Positions 1 to 8,741 of a stretch of DNA of 64,000 nt are shown one piece after another (position 1 is the stretch's first letter; every line of letters begins with the position of its first letter). Position numbers and translations under genes: made by a program. Under the pieces are notes generated by a model. It was not told the DNA's origin, did not search any database, and saw only the letters and a program-made list of their open reading frames with translations. The stretch covers positions 62,001-126,000 of the forward strand of contig CASGEL010000006.1 in the NCBI GenBank assembly GCA_949300485.1, written 5' to 3'. Origin of the DNA: an uncultured bacterium (GTDB lineage: Bacteria; Cyanobacteriota; Vampirovibrionia; Gastranaerophilales; Gastranaerophilaceae).

Positions 1-743
1 CTGTCATATTCTATAATTCCATATCTGGAAAGCTCTTTATTTGTTGTTTGGTAATCCGCATAATAAGAGTGCATTGCTAATGTCGGATCGGCAAGACATG
101 CCTCAAGAGTATCATCTGTTGTTCCGGTTCTTGAAACAAAATTAACCTCATTATTGTTATCTGTCCATAAATAAATATTATCAAGAGCTGTTTCATCTCC
201 ATTATTTTTGTAGTTTAGCCAGTCTTGTGCAATTTGGGTATCAGGCCAGTCTTGTGCAATTTGGTCTAACGCTGCACTATAAGTTCCCCAAGAGCTGCTG
301 TTGCTTGTATCTGTTCTGTCTATTGTGTTAAGACATGTTAGTTTCTTTGTCCCTACCATATAGTAAGGATCACCTTCTGTTGGTGTTACATATTGTACCT
401 GAGGATTAGAATTAGTGTTTCGGATACCCGTATACTCAGAAACTTGTGAAGTATATGTTATATAAGAATTATAATTTAGCCCATCAGCATCTGTATAATC
501 CGCACTTTGTATATTTTCAATCGTTTGAGTAGTATCGCCGTTTTCGAAAGTGTATTGTACAGTTGTAAAATCACTTGTACTCGGAGCAGTAGGCACTTCC
601 ATTGCATACAATTCATTCCATAACTGGGAACTTTGATTTGCAAGAGCTGTTCTGGCCTGATTTATTTGTTGTCCTTCATATTCAACATTAGATTTTCTTG
701 CGGCAAGTGATATCCATCTTGCTTGAGATGCGGCTAAACCCAT
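1..743 (-). CDS. Hypothetical protein, MGLAASQAR-type N-terminus (3' end outside window)
   Basis: Reading the minus strand from ATG at 743 gives 247 open codons that run off the window start, so the C-terminus is missing. A good ribosome site (AAGGAG, 8 bases upstream) fixes the start. The N-terminus reads MGLAASQARWISLAARKS, followed by a Gln/Asn-rich helical stretch and then a Thr/Asn/Tyr-rich region. No signal peptide, membrane segment or known catalytic motif is visible. I recall this N-terminus as a recurrent hypothetical family in gut Melainabacteria, which is memory rather than a search. A 9-residue in-frame tandem duplication (QIAQDW repeated) lies at 219-272. Function unknown; divergent from the MCE gene that follows. 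Confidence 0.75.
   Translation of the reverse strand, partial: MGLAASQARWISLAARKSNVEYEGQQINQARTALANQSSQLWNELYAMEVPTAPSTSDFTTVQYTFENGDTTQTIENIQSADYTDADGLNYNSYITYTSQVSEYTGIRNTNSNPQVQYVTPTEGDPYYMVGTKKLTCLNTIDRTDTSNSSSWGTYSAALDQIAQDWPDTQIAQDWLNYKNNGDETALDNIYLWTDNNNEVNFVSRTGTTDDTLEACLADPTLAMHSYYADYQTTNKELSRYGIIEYD
219..272 (-). repeat. 27-bp in-frame tandem duplication
   Basis: A 19-base core (219-237) recurs exactly at 246-264, a period of 27 bases. This duplicates nine residues (QIAQDWPDT then QIAQDWLNY) without breaking the frame of the surrounding gene. Confidence 0.8.
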
Positions 744-993
744 ATGCTATCTCCTTCTGTGTTATTAAATTTATATTCTACCTTTTCAGCTTTATAATGA
801 TAAATTTTTTAAAGTCAATTTAATCTAACCTAATTATACATTATTTATTAAGTTTTATGTATTTAAATCTTTAAAAATCGACTATATAGTGTAGTTTTTA
901 GTTTCTATATTCATTTAATAATTAAAAACTTTACAGTTTTTTTATGTTTCTGTTAATATACTAATAGACTTAATATTCTAGGAAGGGTATGTA

Positions 994-2361
994 ATGAAAT
1001 TTTCTTCTTCGTTTAAAGTGGGATTGCTAACTTTAGTAGCTTTAATTCTTTTGGTTGGCGCTGTTTTAAAAGTGAAAGGCAGAGCTTTTTCTTCAGCAAA
1101 GAGAATAGAAATACAGTACAAAGATGTTAATGGTTTAAGGCCTGGTGCTGGAGTACAAATCATGGGTTTAAAAGTTGGTCAAGTAGAAGAAATTACTCCT
1201 GTTGCAAATGGTGAAGATAGTTATGTAAAAGTTAAATTTGTAATTACCGATCCTTCAGTACAAATACCTAAGGCTTCTTCATTTTCTATTCAGCAGTCAG
1301 GTTTAATAGGGGAGTTATTTTTAGAAATTACTCCTCCGAAGACAAGAACTATTTATATACCTATGGTTGGCAGGCATTTATTGTATAAAAATGATCCTGT
1401 TGAAATGAAGTTAAGTGATAAATATTATGATGTTGGTTTGATTAAATCTGCTGATGTTGTCTCAAGGGATTCAATTCCATATAATTATAAAAATAACATA
1501 AGAACTCAATATGCTTATAAGGTTGATTATTTTATAAATATGCCGGGTTTGATTGTTCCTGACTTTTTAAAAGGCAGCGCTATTACGGTTGGTAATGCTC
1601 ATAAATTAAGACTTGCTCCTTTGGATGACATGCCTTTATATTTACCAAAGCAAGATTCTCCTTATACGATAATTGAACCGATGCGTTTATCTGATTTTAT
1701 GGATTGGCAGTACAAAGCTGCAGAAACATTGACTGAGTCAGCTCGTAAAGTTAATGAAATATTGACAGATCAAACTATTGCTGATTTAAAACAAACAATC
1801 GCCAATATAGATACTTTAACGGCTAAGTCAAATGATACGTTGGGGAAAATTGATCACTTGTTAGATTCTTCTCAGGAGGATATCCAGCAGCTTCTTGATA
1901 TGACAAAGCAGGCTACAGAAGATTTTTCGCAATTATCTGCTAATGTTAATAATATTATAGGAGATCCTCAGTTTAAGACTAATATTATGTCAACGACAGA
2001 GTCTGTAGATAAATTAGCAAGAAATTTAAACAAAGTTATGGATGCTGCTGATGCAGAGCAGACCGGTAAGAATTTGAAGATTATTGCAGAGAATTTATCA
2101 CAAATCAGTGAAAGTATTAATGCAATAACAAGTGATGATAAATTGAAAACTCAAATTGCTACTGCTATTACAAATGTTAATAATGCTATGTCGCAGGCAG
2201 CAATTGCTCTTGAAACTGTAAACAAGGTTGATCCGTCTAATCCTGCAAAAGCTTCTGATTTGCAGCAGATTGTTGATGATACAGTTGTTACGACTTCTAA
2301 TTTAAGAAAATTCTCTGAAAAATTAAATAAGAGATTTTTATTATTCAGATTGTTATTCTAA
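994..2361 (+). CDS. MCE/MlaD-family lipid-transport protein
   Basis: 455 residues. A short cytoplasmic N-terminus and one membrane helix (about residues 8-27) are followed by an MCE domain (about 38-115) with the typical VNGLRPGAGVQIMGLKVG turn. A long region rich in Asn, Thr, Asp and Leu (about 240-440) is predicted to form alpha-helical coiled coil. MCE proteins of this type bind lipid in the periplasm as part of Mla-like ABC systems that move phospholipids between the two membranes. AGGAAGGG lies 10-15 bases before the ATG. The stop is one base from the start of lpxK, so the two are probably co-transcribed, which fits an envelope-lipid role. No ABC ATPase or permease partner is in the window. 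Confidence 0.85.
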   Translation: MKFSSSFKVGLLTLVALILLVGAVLKVKGRAFSSAKRIEIQYKDVNGLRPGAGVQIMGLKVGQVEEITPVANGEDSYVKVKFVITDPSVQIPKASSFSIQQSGLIGELFLEITPPKTRTIYIPMVGRHLLYKNDPVEMKLSDKYYDVGLIKSADVVSRDSIPYNYKNNIRTQYAYKVDYFINMPGLIVPDFLKGSAITVGNAHKLRLAPLDDMPLYLPKQDSPYTIIEPMRLSDFMDWQYKAAETLTESARKVNEILTDQTIADLKQTIANIDTLTAKSNDTLGKIDHLLDSSQEDIQQLLDMTKQATEDFSQLSANVNNIIGDPQFKTNIMSTTESVDKLARNLNKVMDAADAEQTGKNLKIIAENLSQISESINAITSDDKLKTQIATAITNVNNAMSQAAIALETVNKVDPSNPAKASDLQQIVDDTVVTTSNLRKFSEKLNKRFLLFRLLF

Positions 2362-2362
2362 T

Positions 2363-3382
2363 ATGATAAATTTAAAAACAAAAATTACACAGCTTCATTA
2401 TACAAGAGATCCTGAAGGAATTTTATTTGATTTTTTAAAATTCTGTTCATATTTTTACGGATTTGGGAGCCGTTTGAAAAACTTTTGTTATGATAAAGGG
2501 ATTATTAAACCTAAAAAAGTGGGTGCATACGTAATCTCCGTCGGGAATATGACAACAGGCGGAGTTGGCAAAACTCCTGTTGTTTCTGAGATTGCGAAAT
2601 ATTTGATTGCTCATGGGCAAAATGTAGCTATTGTTTCAAGAGGTTATGGCGGGCGTTTGAATAACAAAAATATTAATATGATATCTGACGGCACCTCTAT
2701 ATATTTTGATGCAGTTCAGGCTGGAGATGAACCTTATTGGTTAGCTGAGAATACTCCTGGTTGTTATGTTTTTACATGTAAAAATCGTTATATGGCAGCT
2801 AAGCAGGCTGTTGAAAGGTTTGGGGTTCAGGTTGTCATTTTAGATGACGGTTTTCAGCACAGAAAACTTCATAGGGATTTGGATATTGTTTTGATGGACA
2901 GTGTCAAAGGTTTTGGAAATGAGAATTTACTGCCTGCAGGTCCATTAAGGGAAGGGTCAGAAGCATTAGAAAGAATTGATAAACTTGTTGTAGTGAGTAA
3001 AAGTTTAAAGCATGATATTGCTAAAAAAGTTGCTCGAATAATGCAAAAAAGATTAAATATTCCTACTGTTGTTTGTTATAGTGAACCTGATTCTGTTTAT
3101 AATATAAAAACTGGGCAGCAATTAATGGAAGGGATGGAAGTTACTGCAATGTGTGCTATTGGTCAGCCCCAGCAATTTTATGATTTTTTATCAAGATATC
3201 AAGTTATAAAAACTGTAACGTTCGATGATCATCATCAATATTCACCTTTAGATATTGTTGATATTTCAGGAAATATTATAACTACAGAGAAAGATGCGGT
3301 TAAACTTGCACGGTTCGACCGCAATGATATCTATGCGTTAAAGCTTAAGACCGTTGTTGATGTAGAAGCTTTGTTGAAGTAG
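2363..3382 (+). CDS. lpxK: Tetraacyldisaccharide 4'-kinase
   Basis: 339 residues, normal for LpxK, which phosphorylates the 4' position of the lipid A disaccharide at the inner membrane. The family P-loop GNMTTGGVGKTP is near residues 62-73. The motifs SRGYGG, GDEP and DDGFQHRKLHRDLDI, and the late TTEKDAVKL segment, are all present. There is no Shine-Dalgarno site before the ATG, and the gene starts one base after the upstream stop, so translation is probably coupled to the MCE gene. Its presence implies that this organism makes lipid A and therefore has an LPS outer membrane. A weak 6-bp hairpin with a T run overlaps the convergent gene end at 3377-3405. Confidence 0.95.
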   Translation: MINLKTKITQLHYTRDPEGILFDFLKFCSYFYGFGSRLKNFCYDKGIIKPKKVGAYVISVGNMTTGGVGKTPVVSEIAKYLIAHGQNVAIVSRGYGGRLNNKNINMISDGTSIYFDAVQAGDEPYWLAENTPGCYVFTCKNRYMAAKQAVERFGVQVVILDDGFQHRKLHRDLDIVLMDSVKGFGNENLLPAGPLREGSEALERIDKLVVVSKSLKHDIAKKVARIMQKRLNIPTVVCYSEPDSVYNIKTGQQLMEGMEVTAMCAIGQPQQFYDFLSRYQVIKTVTFDDHHQYSPLDIVDISGNIITTEKDAVKLARFDRNDIYALKLKTVVDVEALLK

Positions 3383-3390
3383 TTTTATTC

Positions 3391-4551
3391 TTATTCTACT
3401 TTTTGTGTTTTGGTATTATATTTTATTCTACCGTTACAAAACATATTTAAACCATTAGCACAGCCAGCAGTATATTTGATACTTCCTCCATCCCTCAAAG
3501 TAATTTCGGTGTTTCCAAACCTGCCGACTCCAATATTCCCCATTCCTATGCCTTGAGTATAATGAACCGTAAAGGAAAAGGTTGAGTTAATTATGTCTCT
3601 GGATGTAATTCCGTAACAATTTACTTTTTTTATACCTCCATTGTCTTGAATTAATGTACAACTTGTAGGATAAGTGAATCGTAATGAGATTCCCGTATTA
3701 TTTCTGTCTGAATAGGCATTGCAACTTACAAATAAATTACTCCCACTTGACGCTGTAGTAGAGGTGTTACAACTATAAGTTATAATAACATAATCTGCAC
3801 ATCTTGCATCAGTTTTCATTTCGTCATACGTACAGCAAGGGTCTGAGGAATCTGTAATAGCTCTTGTCTTACAGCAGTCTAAACTATTTTTATCAACATC
3901 ACAAGGTTCAGTAGGTTCAGGCGGGTCGGGAGTTTCGATTTCAGGTTCTTCCCCAGCTATATTATCCCAATCAAGTCTTTTTACTCCTTCTGTATCCTGA
4001 TTTAGCCCGACACGGGTTTTGGCTGCTATTGCAAAAGTTCTTAAATCCCTGTCGAGTACATTCGGTCCTTTTTTACCGTTTAAATCTATAATTCCAGATA
4101 TTCCCTCTGCACCGATTTGCGGAGTCATACAGATACTCATTCCGTTTTTAAGTATTGCACAACTTCCTTTATAATCAGGTTTATATTCAGATCTTGATTT
4201 ACCTGCATTGTATTTATAATAAGTATCTGCAAAGCAGTCTTCAGGATTATCACACATCTTTGAAGTTCTAAGATATTTTTTCATATATACTCCTGAACTA
4301 TAATCATAATTTTCGGGAGGAGTATCAACATACATCATTGTTCCAAAGAAGTCTGATTTATTTTCAGAAACTGCCAAACCGTTTATTGAATCTTCGATAG
4401 TCTGCACTTCTCTTTTAAAATTTGATTCTATAGCTCTTGTTTGATAGTTATCAATAACTTTTGGTAATACCAGTCCTGCTATTATTCCTACTATTACTAC
4501 TGCTATTAAGACTTCTGTTAATGTGAATGCTTTTCTTTTTAGTTTTTTCAT
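3391..4551 (-). CDS. Type IV prepilin-like protein, large and Cys-rich
   Basis: 386 residues. The N-terminus is a type III (prepilin) signal: a Lys/Arg-rich leader, then AFTLTEVLIAVVIVGIIAGL, with Glu at position 5 of the mature protein. The N-terminal half holds the pilin fold and ends with a DLNGKKGPN...RD motif also seen in the prepilin at 48280. After a Pro/Glu linker (about residues 203-216), an additional domain of about 165 residues contains many cysteines (CC pairs, likely disulfides outside the cell). Typical pilins are 130-200 residues, so the C-terminal domain is an addition, perhaps for adhesion. It should be cut by a prepilin peptidase and assembled in a type IV pilus or type II-like pseudopilus. 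Neither machinery lies nearby. Confidence 0.85.
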   Translation of the reverse strand: MKKLKRKAFTLTEVLIAVVIVGIIAGLVLPKVIDNYQTRAIESNFKREVQTIEDSINGLAVSENKSDFFGTMMYVDTPPENYDYSSGVYMKKYLRTSKMCDNPEDCFADTYYKYNAGKSRSEYKPDYKGSCAILKNGMSICMTPQIGAEGISGIIDLNGKKGPNVLDRDLRTFAIAAKTRVGLNQDTEGVKRLDWDNIAGEEPEIETPDPPEPTEPCDVDKNSLDCCKTRAITDSSDPCCTYDEMKTDARCADYVIITYSCNTSTTASSGSNLFVSCNAYSDRNNTGISLRFTYPTSCTLIQDNGGIKKVNCYGITSRDIINSTFSFTVHYTQGIGMGNIGVGRFGNTEITLRDGGSIKYTAGCANGLNMFCNGRIKYNTKTQKVE

Positions 4552-4573
4552 TATTACACCTCTTCTATATCAA

Positions 4574-4660
4574 ATGAGAATTTATTCTTATTATTCTTAT
4601 ATATTTACAACTATTCTATATGTCATGAGAATTTATGTCAAATATTCTTATTCTGTACGG
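4574..4660. promoter_or_regulatory. Repeated palindromic operator candidate upstream of the XRE gene
   Basis: The 12-mer ATGAGAATTTAT occurs at 4574-4585 and again at 4625-4636, 51 bases apart. The first copy is the left half of a near-perfect inverted repeat (TGAGAAT-TT-ATTCTTA). Further ATTCTTA half sites lie downstream of both copies. The array fills the gap between the divergent prepilin and XRE genes, so a repressor bound there could control both. No factor is shown by sequence alone. Confidence 0.5.
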
Positions 4661-4708
4661 TATTAAATATTGTTAATATAATTTATCATTTATAAAAAAG
4701 GCAGACTT

Positions 4709-5026
4709 ATGGATATAAAGCTACTTCTTGGCAAAAGAGTGAGAGAATACAGACAAAAATTAGGTTTAACTCAATTTCAGCTTGCAGAAAAACTTGGAAT
4801 TGATGATAAACATTTGAGCAGGATTGAACTTGGTCGAAACATGCCGCAGCCGGCAGTTATTGCAAAATTAGCCGAGGTTTTTAATATAGAACCAAAATAT
4901 CTTTTTGAATTTAATCATCTGGCATCGCCTGTTGAAGTCCGTAAAGAGTTAAATGATATAATTGATAACCTTAATGATGAACAGATTGTTTTAGTTTATA
5001 AATATGTTAAAACTTTTGTAATTTAA
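4709..5026 (+). CDS. XRE-family transcriptional regulator
   Basis: 105 residues. A Cro/C1-type helix-turn-helix spans about residues 5-60: RVREYRQKLGLTQFQLAEKLGI, then the recognition helix DDKHLSRIELG and PQPAVIAKLAEVFNI. A short C-terminal helical segment follows (VRKELNDIIDNLNDEQIVLVYKYVKTF), a likely dimerisation piece. It acts in the cytoplasm as a DNA-binding regulator; its targets are unknown. The palindromic repeats just upstream suggest autoregulation. The nth gene begins 33 bases downstream on the same strand. Confidence 0.85.
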   Translation: MDIKLLLGKRVREYRQKLGLTQFQLAEKLGIDDKHLSRIELGRNMPQPAVIAKLAEVFNIEPKYLFEFNHLASPVEVRKELNDIIDNLNDEQIVLVYKYVKTFVI

Positions 5027-5059
5027 AAATATTAATTTTATTTTATAATAAGTATTGTT

Positions 5060-5701
5060 ATGACTGGAAGTATTGATAAAATTGTTAAAACGTTAGAAAA
5101 TGCAAAACAGCCGCAAAGTGATTTTGTAAAACTGATGGATAATTTTAAGGATCCGTATTTGGTTTTGATAGCTTGTATTTTGAGTTTGAGAACTAATGAC
5201 AGAACCACATATCCTGCAACATTACGAATGCTTAGATTGGCAAAAACCCCTCAAGAAATGATGAAAGTAAGTGAAGATGATTTGGCAAAGGCTATTTACC
5301 CTGTCGGTTTTTATAAAAATAAAGCAGGCCAGATTATAGAATTATCAAAGCTTATTGTTGAAAAATATAATGGTAAAGTTCCTGATAGTATAGATGAATT
5401 GTGCAAATTCAGAGGAGTGGGCAGAAAAACTGCAAATTTAGTTATGACTTTGGGTTTTGGAGAACCTGCAATTTGTGTTGATGTACATGTACATAGAATT
5501 TTTAACCGTCTTGGGTATATAAAAACAAAAAATCCTGAAGAAACGGAATTTGCATTGAGGGATAAGCTTCCCGTTAAATATTGGATTCCTATAAATACAT
5601 TGATGGTTACTCATGGGCAGAATGTATGTAAACCAATCAATCCAAAATGTGATAATTGTCCGATTGCAGAATTTTGTGATAAAATAATTTTGAAAAAATA
5701 G
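5060..5701 (+). CDS. nth: Endonuclease III (DNA glycosylase/AP lyase)
   Basis: 213 residues, normal length. The helix-hairpin-helix FRGVGRKTANLVM carries the catalytic Lys, and VDVHVHR carries the catalytic Asp. The C-terminal [4Fe-4S] loop has the family spacing C-x6-C-x2-C-x5-C. It removes oxidised pyrimidines and cleaves abasic sites in base-excision repair. No clear ribosome site precedes the ATG. It lies between the XRE regulator and a gene of unknown function on the same strand and may share a transcript with them. Confidence 0.95.
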   Translation: MTGSIDKIVKTLENAKQPQSDFVKLMDNFKDPYLVLIACILSLRTNDRTTYPATLRMLRLAKTPQEMMKVSEDDLAKAIYPVGFYKNKAGQIIELSKLIVEKYNGKVPDSIDELCKFRGVGRKTANLVMTLGFGEPAICVDVHVHRIFNRLGYIKTKNPEETEFALRDKLPVKYWIPINTLMVTHGQNVCKPINPKCDNCPIAEFCDKIILKK

Positions 5702-5732
5702 CATTCAGAAAGGGATATATAGGTGTAAGAAT

Positions 5733-6212
5733 ATGAGAATTAACGCCCCAAAAGCATTTAAAGATACAGTATCAATGGTTAAAGAGTTTTATTTTCCAAA
5801 ATATGTTAATATTGCAAAATCATATTCAGAGGATCCTGTGACGGATGCTTTGCTTCGATTGGAACAATCTGAAGATATTTTTGAATCTTATGCAAAGCAC
5901 AAAGGTGTTTTTGTAACGATTGACAGGGCTGACTCTATATTAATAAAAGATGCTGAAGTTAAAAAAGACTTAAAAAAGATAATGGACAGAAGTATTATAG
6001 TTAGAGTGTCTGATGGAATTACCGGCAAGGAAAGCAGCTCGGTTGTTGATGCGACAAAAGATTCCTTTACTTATTCCGGAGCTAAGTATATATCTCACAA
6101 AGAAGCTGACGGATCTTCTAATATTATTAAATCTGTTTTCAGTCATGAAGATAATTTTTTGCGGAGTGTTTACAGAGCAGTAGAGCGTTTAGCGGATTTA
6201 GTGAAAAAGTAA
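5733..6212 (+). CDS. Hypothetical protein
   Basis: 159 residues, start set by AGGTG eight bases upstream. The sequence looks cytoplasmic: no signal peptide or membrane helix, a mixed helix/strand pattern, and charged N- and C-terminal helices (MRINAPKAFKDTVSMVKEF and LRSVYRAVERLADLVKK). I do not recognise a domain. It follows nth by 31 bases on the same strand. Codon use resembles its neighbours, so it is likely a real lineage-specific gene. Confidence 0.7.
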   Translation: MRINAPKAFKDTVSMVKEFYFPKYVNIAKSYSEDPVTDALLRLEQSEDIFESYAKHKGVFVTIDRADSILIKDAEVKKDLKKIMDRSIIVRVSDGITGKESSSVVDATKDSFTYSGAKYISHKEADGSSNIIKSVFSHEDNFLRSVYRAVERLADLVKK

Positions 6213-6344
6213 ATTTTCTGTTTCCTTTTGTAATTTACTTGATTTTTCTTTTATTTATATGATATTCTATATGTATTGATTGCTTTGATATTTTAGTGTA
6301 CAAGGCAGTTGTGGGTTAATACATTTATATATAGGAGTTTCGAG

Positions 6345-6839
6345 ATGAGTATAGCAAATCCTCATAAAATCGATACTGCTAAGTTAGACTCAATTATCCA
6401 ATCTTATGGTTCAGATAAATCTAACTTAATTGCGATTTTACAAAAAGTTCAGGAAGAGTACAGATACTTACCTGAAGATGCTTTGACGTACATTGGTACA
6501 AAAATGGAAGGGCTTTCCCCTGCTACTGTTTATGGTGTTGCAACATTTTATGCGCAATTTTCATTGGATCCAAAGGGTAAATATGAAATTAAAGTTTGTG
6601 ATGGTACTGCATGTCATGTTAGAGGTTCAATGCCGGTTTTAAATGCGATTAAAGCGCATTTAGATTTAAAAGATGGTCAGATGACAACAGAAGACGGATT
6701 GTTTTCTTTAGAAACAGTAAGTTGTCTTGGAGCATGCGGTCTTGCTCCTGTCTGTGTAATAAATGGAAAAGTTTATCCGCAGATGACATCAGATGCCATA
6801 AAAGTTATATTGGATACCCTTTTGAATGGAGAAAGATAA
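6345..6839 (+). CDS. hydC: NuoE-like [2Fe-2S] subunit of bifurcating hydrogenase
   Basis: 164 residues from ATG 6345. I prefer this start because AGGAG lies about nine bases before it, while the longer frame opens only with an unsupported TTG at 6309. Thioredoxin-fold [2Fe-2S] ligands are visible in family order: CDGTAC (C-x4-C) and CLGAC (C-x3-C). The N-terminal helical domain is typical of NuoE/HoxE/HydC. In HydABC enzymes this subunit passes electrons between NADH/FMN in HydB and the hydrogenase subunit. The hydB start overlaps or abuts its stop, so the genes form one operon. Confidence 0.9.
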   Translation: MSIANPHKIDTAKLDSIIQSYGSDKSNLIAILQKVQEEYRYLPEDALTYIGTKMEGLSPATVYGVATFYAQFSLDPKGKYEIKVCDGTACHVRGSMPVLNAIKAHLDLKDGQMTTEDGLFSLETVSCLGACGLAPVCVINGKVYPQMTSDAIKVILDTLLNGER

Positions 6840-6840
6840 T

Positions 6841-8703
6841 ATGGAAAATACAATGACTAGTATTGATATAAAGCAAGAGCAGTTAAAGGCTCAGGAAGAA
6901 TTGAAAAAGCAAGGGTTAAGAGTTTTGGTTTGTGCAGGTACAGGTTGTGTTGCAAACGGAGCTTTGAAGATTATTGATAAATTTAGAGAATTAGGTGCAG
7001 ATGTTTCTGTTTTGACAGATTATGACAAGATGACAATTGTACCGACTGGTTGCCATGGTTTTTGTGAACAAGGTGTTTTGGTTAATATTCCAGATAAGCA
7101 CATAACTTATGTGAAAGTGCATGTTGAAGATGTTGAGGAAATTTATGAAAGTCATATAAAAAAAGGAATACCTGTAGAACGTCTTTTATATACAGATCCA
7201 AAAACTCATGAAAAAATTCATAAAGATGAAGATATTAATTTTTATGCAAAACAGACCCGTACGGCATTGGCAAATTGCGGTCATATAAATGCGGAGTGTA
7301 TAGATGAAGCCATTGCTGTTCGAGGTTATGAAGCATTGGCAAATGTAATAGCTCAGAATAATCCTGATGCTGTTATAGAAGAAATTGAAAAGTCAGGCCT
7401 TAGAGGAAGAGGCGGCGGCGGTTTCCCTACCGGAAGAAAGTGGAGATTTACAGCTGCAAACAGAGGCGGAAAATCTTATGTTGTTTGTAACGGTGATGAG
7501 GGCGACCCGGGTGCATTTATGGATCGTTCTGTTATGGAAGGTGATCCGCACAAGTTATTAGAAGGTATTGCAATTGCAGCGTTTGCGGTTGGTGCTGATG
7601 AGGCTTATATTTATGTAAGAGCGGAATATCCTCTTGCTATCCAGCGTTTGAGAAAAGCTATTAAAGATGCGGAAGAAAGACATTTTCTCGGCAAAAATAT
7701 TATGGGATCCGATTTTAGTTTGGATATACATATTAAAGAAGGAGCAGGAGCTTTTGTTTGCGGTGAGGAAACCGCTTTGATAGCTTCTATTGAAGGTGAA
7801 AGAGGTATGCCTAGACCAAAACCTCCGTTCCCTGCTAATAAAGGTTTGTTTGGCAGACCTACATTAATTAATAATGTTGAAACACTTGCCAATGTTCCCG
7901 TTATTTTGTTAAAAGGTGCTGAGTGGTTTTCTTCAATGGGTACTGAAACTTCTAAGGGTACCAAAACTTTTGCACTTACAGGTGAAGTTAATAATACAGG
8001 TCTTATTGAAGTTCCAATGGGTACAACGTTAAGAGAAATTGTTTTTGATATCGGTGGAGGTATCAGAAATGGTAAGAAATTTAAGGCTGTACAAATTGGA
8101 GGACCTTCAGGCGGTTGTTTGACAGAGGAACATTTAGATATTCCTATGGATTATGATAACTTGATTAAAGCAGGTGCGATGGTTGGTTCAGGCGGTCTTG
8201 TAGTTATGGCTGAAGATACTTGTATTGTTGAAGTTGCAAGGTTTTTCATGAATTTTACACAGCACGAAAGCTGTGGAAAATGTGTACCATGTAGAGAAGG
8301 TACCAAAAATATGTTGAAAATTCTTGAAAAAATTGTTGCCGGCAAAGGTGAAATGAAGGATTTGGATTTATTGGAAGAACTTGCGAAAACTGTGAAGGAA
8401 GGTTCTTTATGCGGTTTGGGAAAAACTGCTCCAAACCCTGTATTATCTACCTTAAAGTACTTTAGAGATGAATATGTAGCACATATTAAAGATAAAAAAT
8501 GTCCGGCAGGAGTTTGTGCCGCTATGAAAAAGATTGTTATTCAAGAATCTTTATGCAAGGGTTGTACGAAATGCTCAAGAGTTTGTCCGGTTGGTGCTAT
8601 TTCGGGAACTGTTAAACAGCCGCATCATATTGATCAGTCAAAATGTATTAAGTGCGAGGCTTGTTTAACAAATTGTCCGTTCAAGGCTATTGTTCTTGAG
8701 TAG
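6841..8703 (+). CDS. hydB: NuoF-like NADH-binding subunit of bifurcating hydrogenase
   Basis: 620 residues from ATG 6841, served by GGAGA inside the end of hydC; an ATG at 6826 is also possible. Domains in order: N-terminal thioredoxin-like [2Fe-2S] domain (CAGTGC, TGCHGFC), the FMN/NADH domain with GRGGGGFPTGRKW, an SLBB region, the [4Fe-4S] site ESCGKCVPC, and a C-terminal bacterial ferredoxin with two [4Fe-4S] motifs (CKGCTKCSRVCP and CIKCEACLTNCP). This layout with N- and C-terminal extensions is that of HydB rather than respiratory NuoF. In the family it oxidises or reduces NAD(H) and splits electrons between ferredoxin and H2. It lies between hydC and hydA. Confidence 0.92.
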   Translation: MENTMTSIDIKQEQLKAQEELKKQGLRVLVCAGTGCVANGALKIIDKFRELGADVSVLTDYDKMTIVPTGCHGFCEQGVLVNIPDKHITYVKVHVEDVEEIYESHIKKGIPVERLLYTDPKTHEKIHKDEDINFYAKQTRTALANCGHINAECIDEAIAVRGYEALANVIAQNNPDAVIEEIEKSGLRGRGGGGFPTGRKWRFTAANRGGKSYVVCNGDEGDPGAFMDRSVMEGDPHKLLEGIAIAAFAVGADEAYIYVRAEYPLAIQRLRKAIKDAEERHFLGKNIMGSDFSLDIHIKEGAGAFVCGEETALIASIEGERGMPRPKPPFPANKGLFGRPTLINNVETLANVPVILLKGAEWFSSMGTETSKGTKTFALTGEVNNTGLIEVPMGTTLREIVFDIGGGIRNGKKFKAVQIGGPSGGCLTEEHLDIPMDYDNLIKAGAMVGSGGLVVMAEDTCIVEVARFFMNFTQHESCGKCVPCREGTKNMLKILEKIVAGKGEMKDLDLLEELAKTVKEGSLCGLGKTAPNPVLSTLKYFRDEYVAHIKDKKCPAGVCAAMKKIVIQESLCKGCTKCSRVCPVGAISGTVKQPHHIDQSKCIKCEACLTNCPFKAIVLE

Positions 8704-8741
8704 TAGGTTTATTAAGAATTTATGTATAAGGAAATAAGATT

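Noticed and set aside
6309-6344. Longer NuoE-like product from TTG 6309
   Set aside because: The added residues are atypical and contain the real ribosome site (AGGAG) of ATG 6345.
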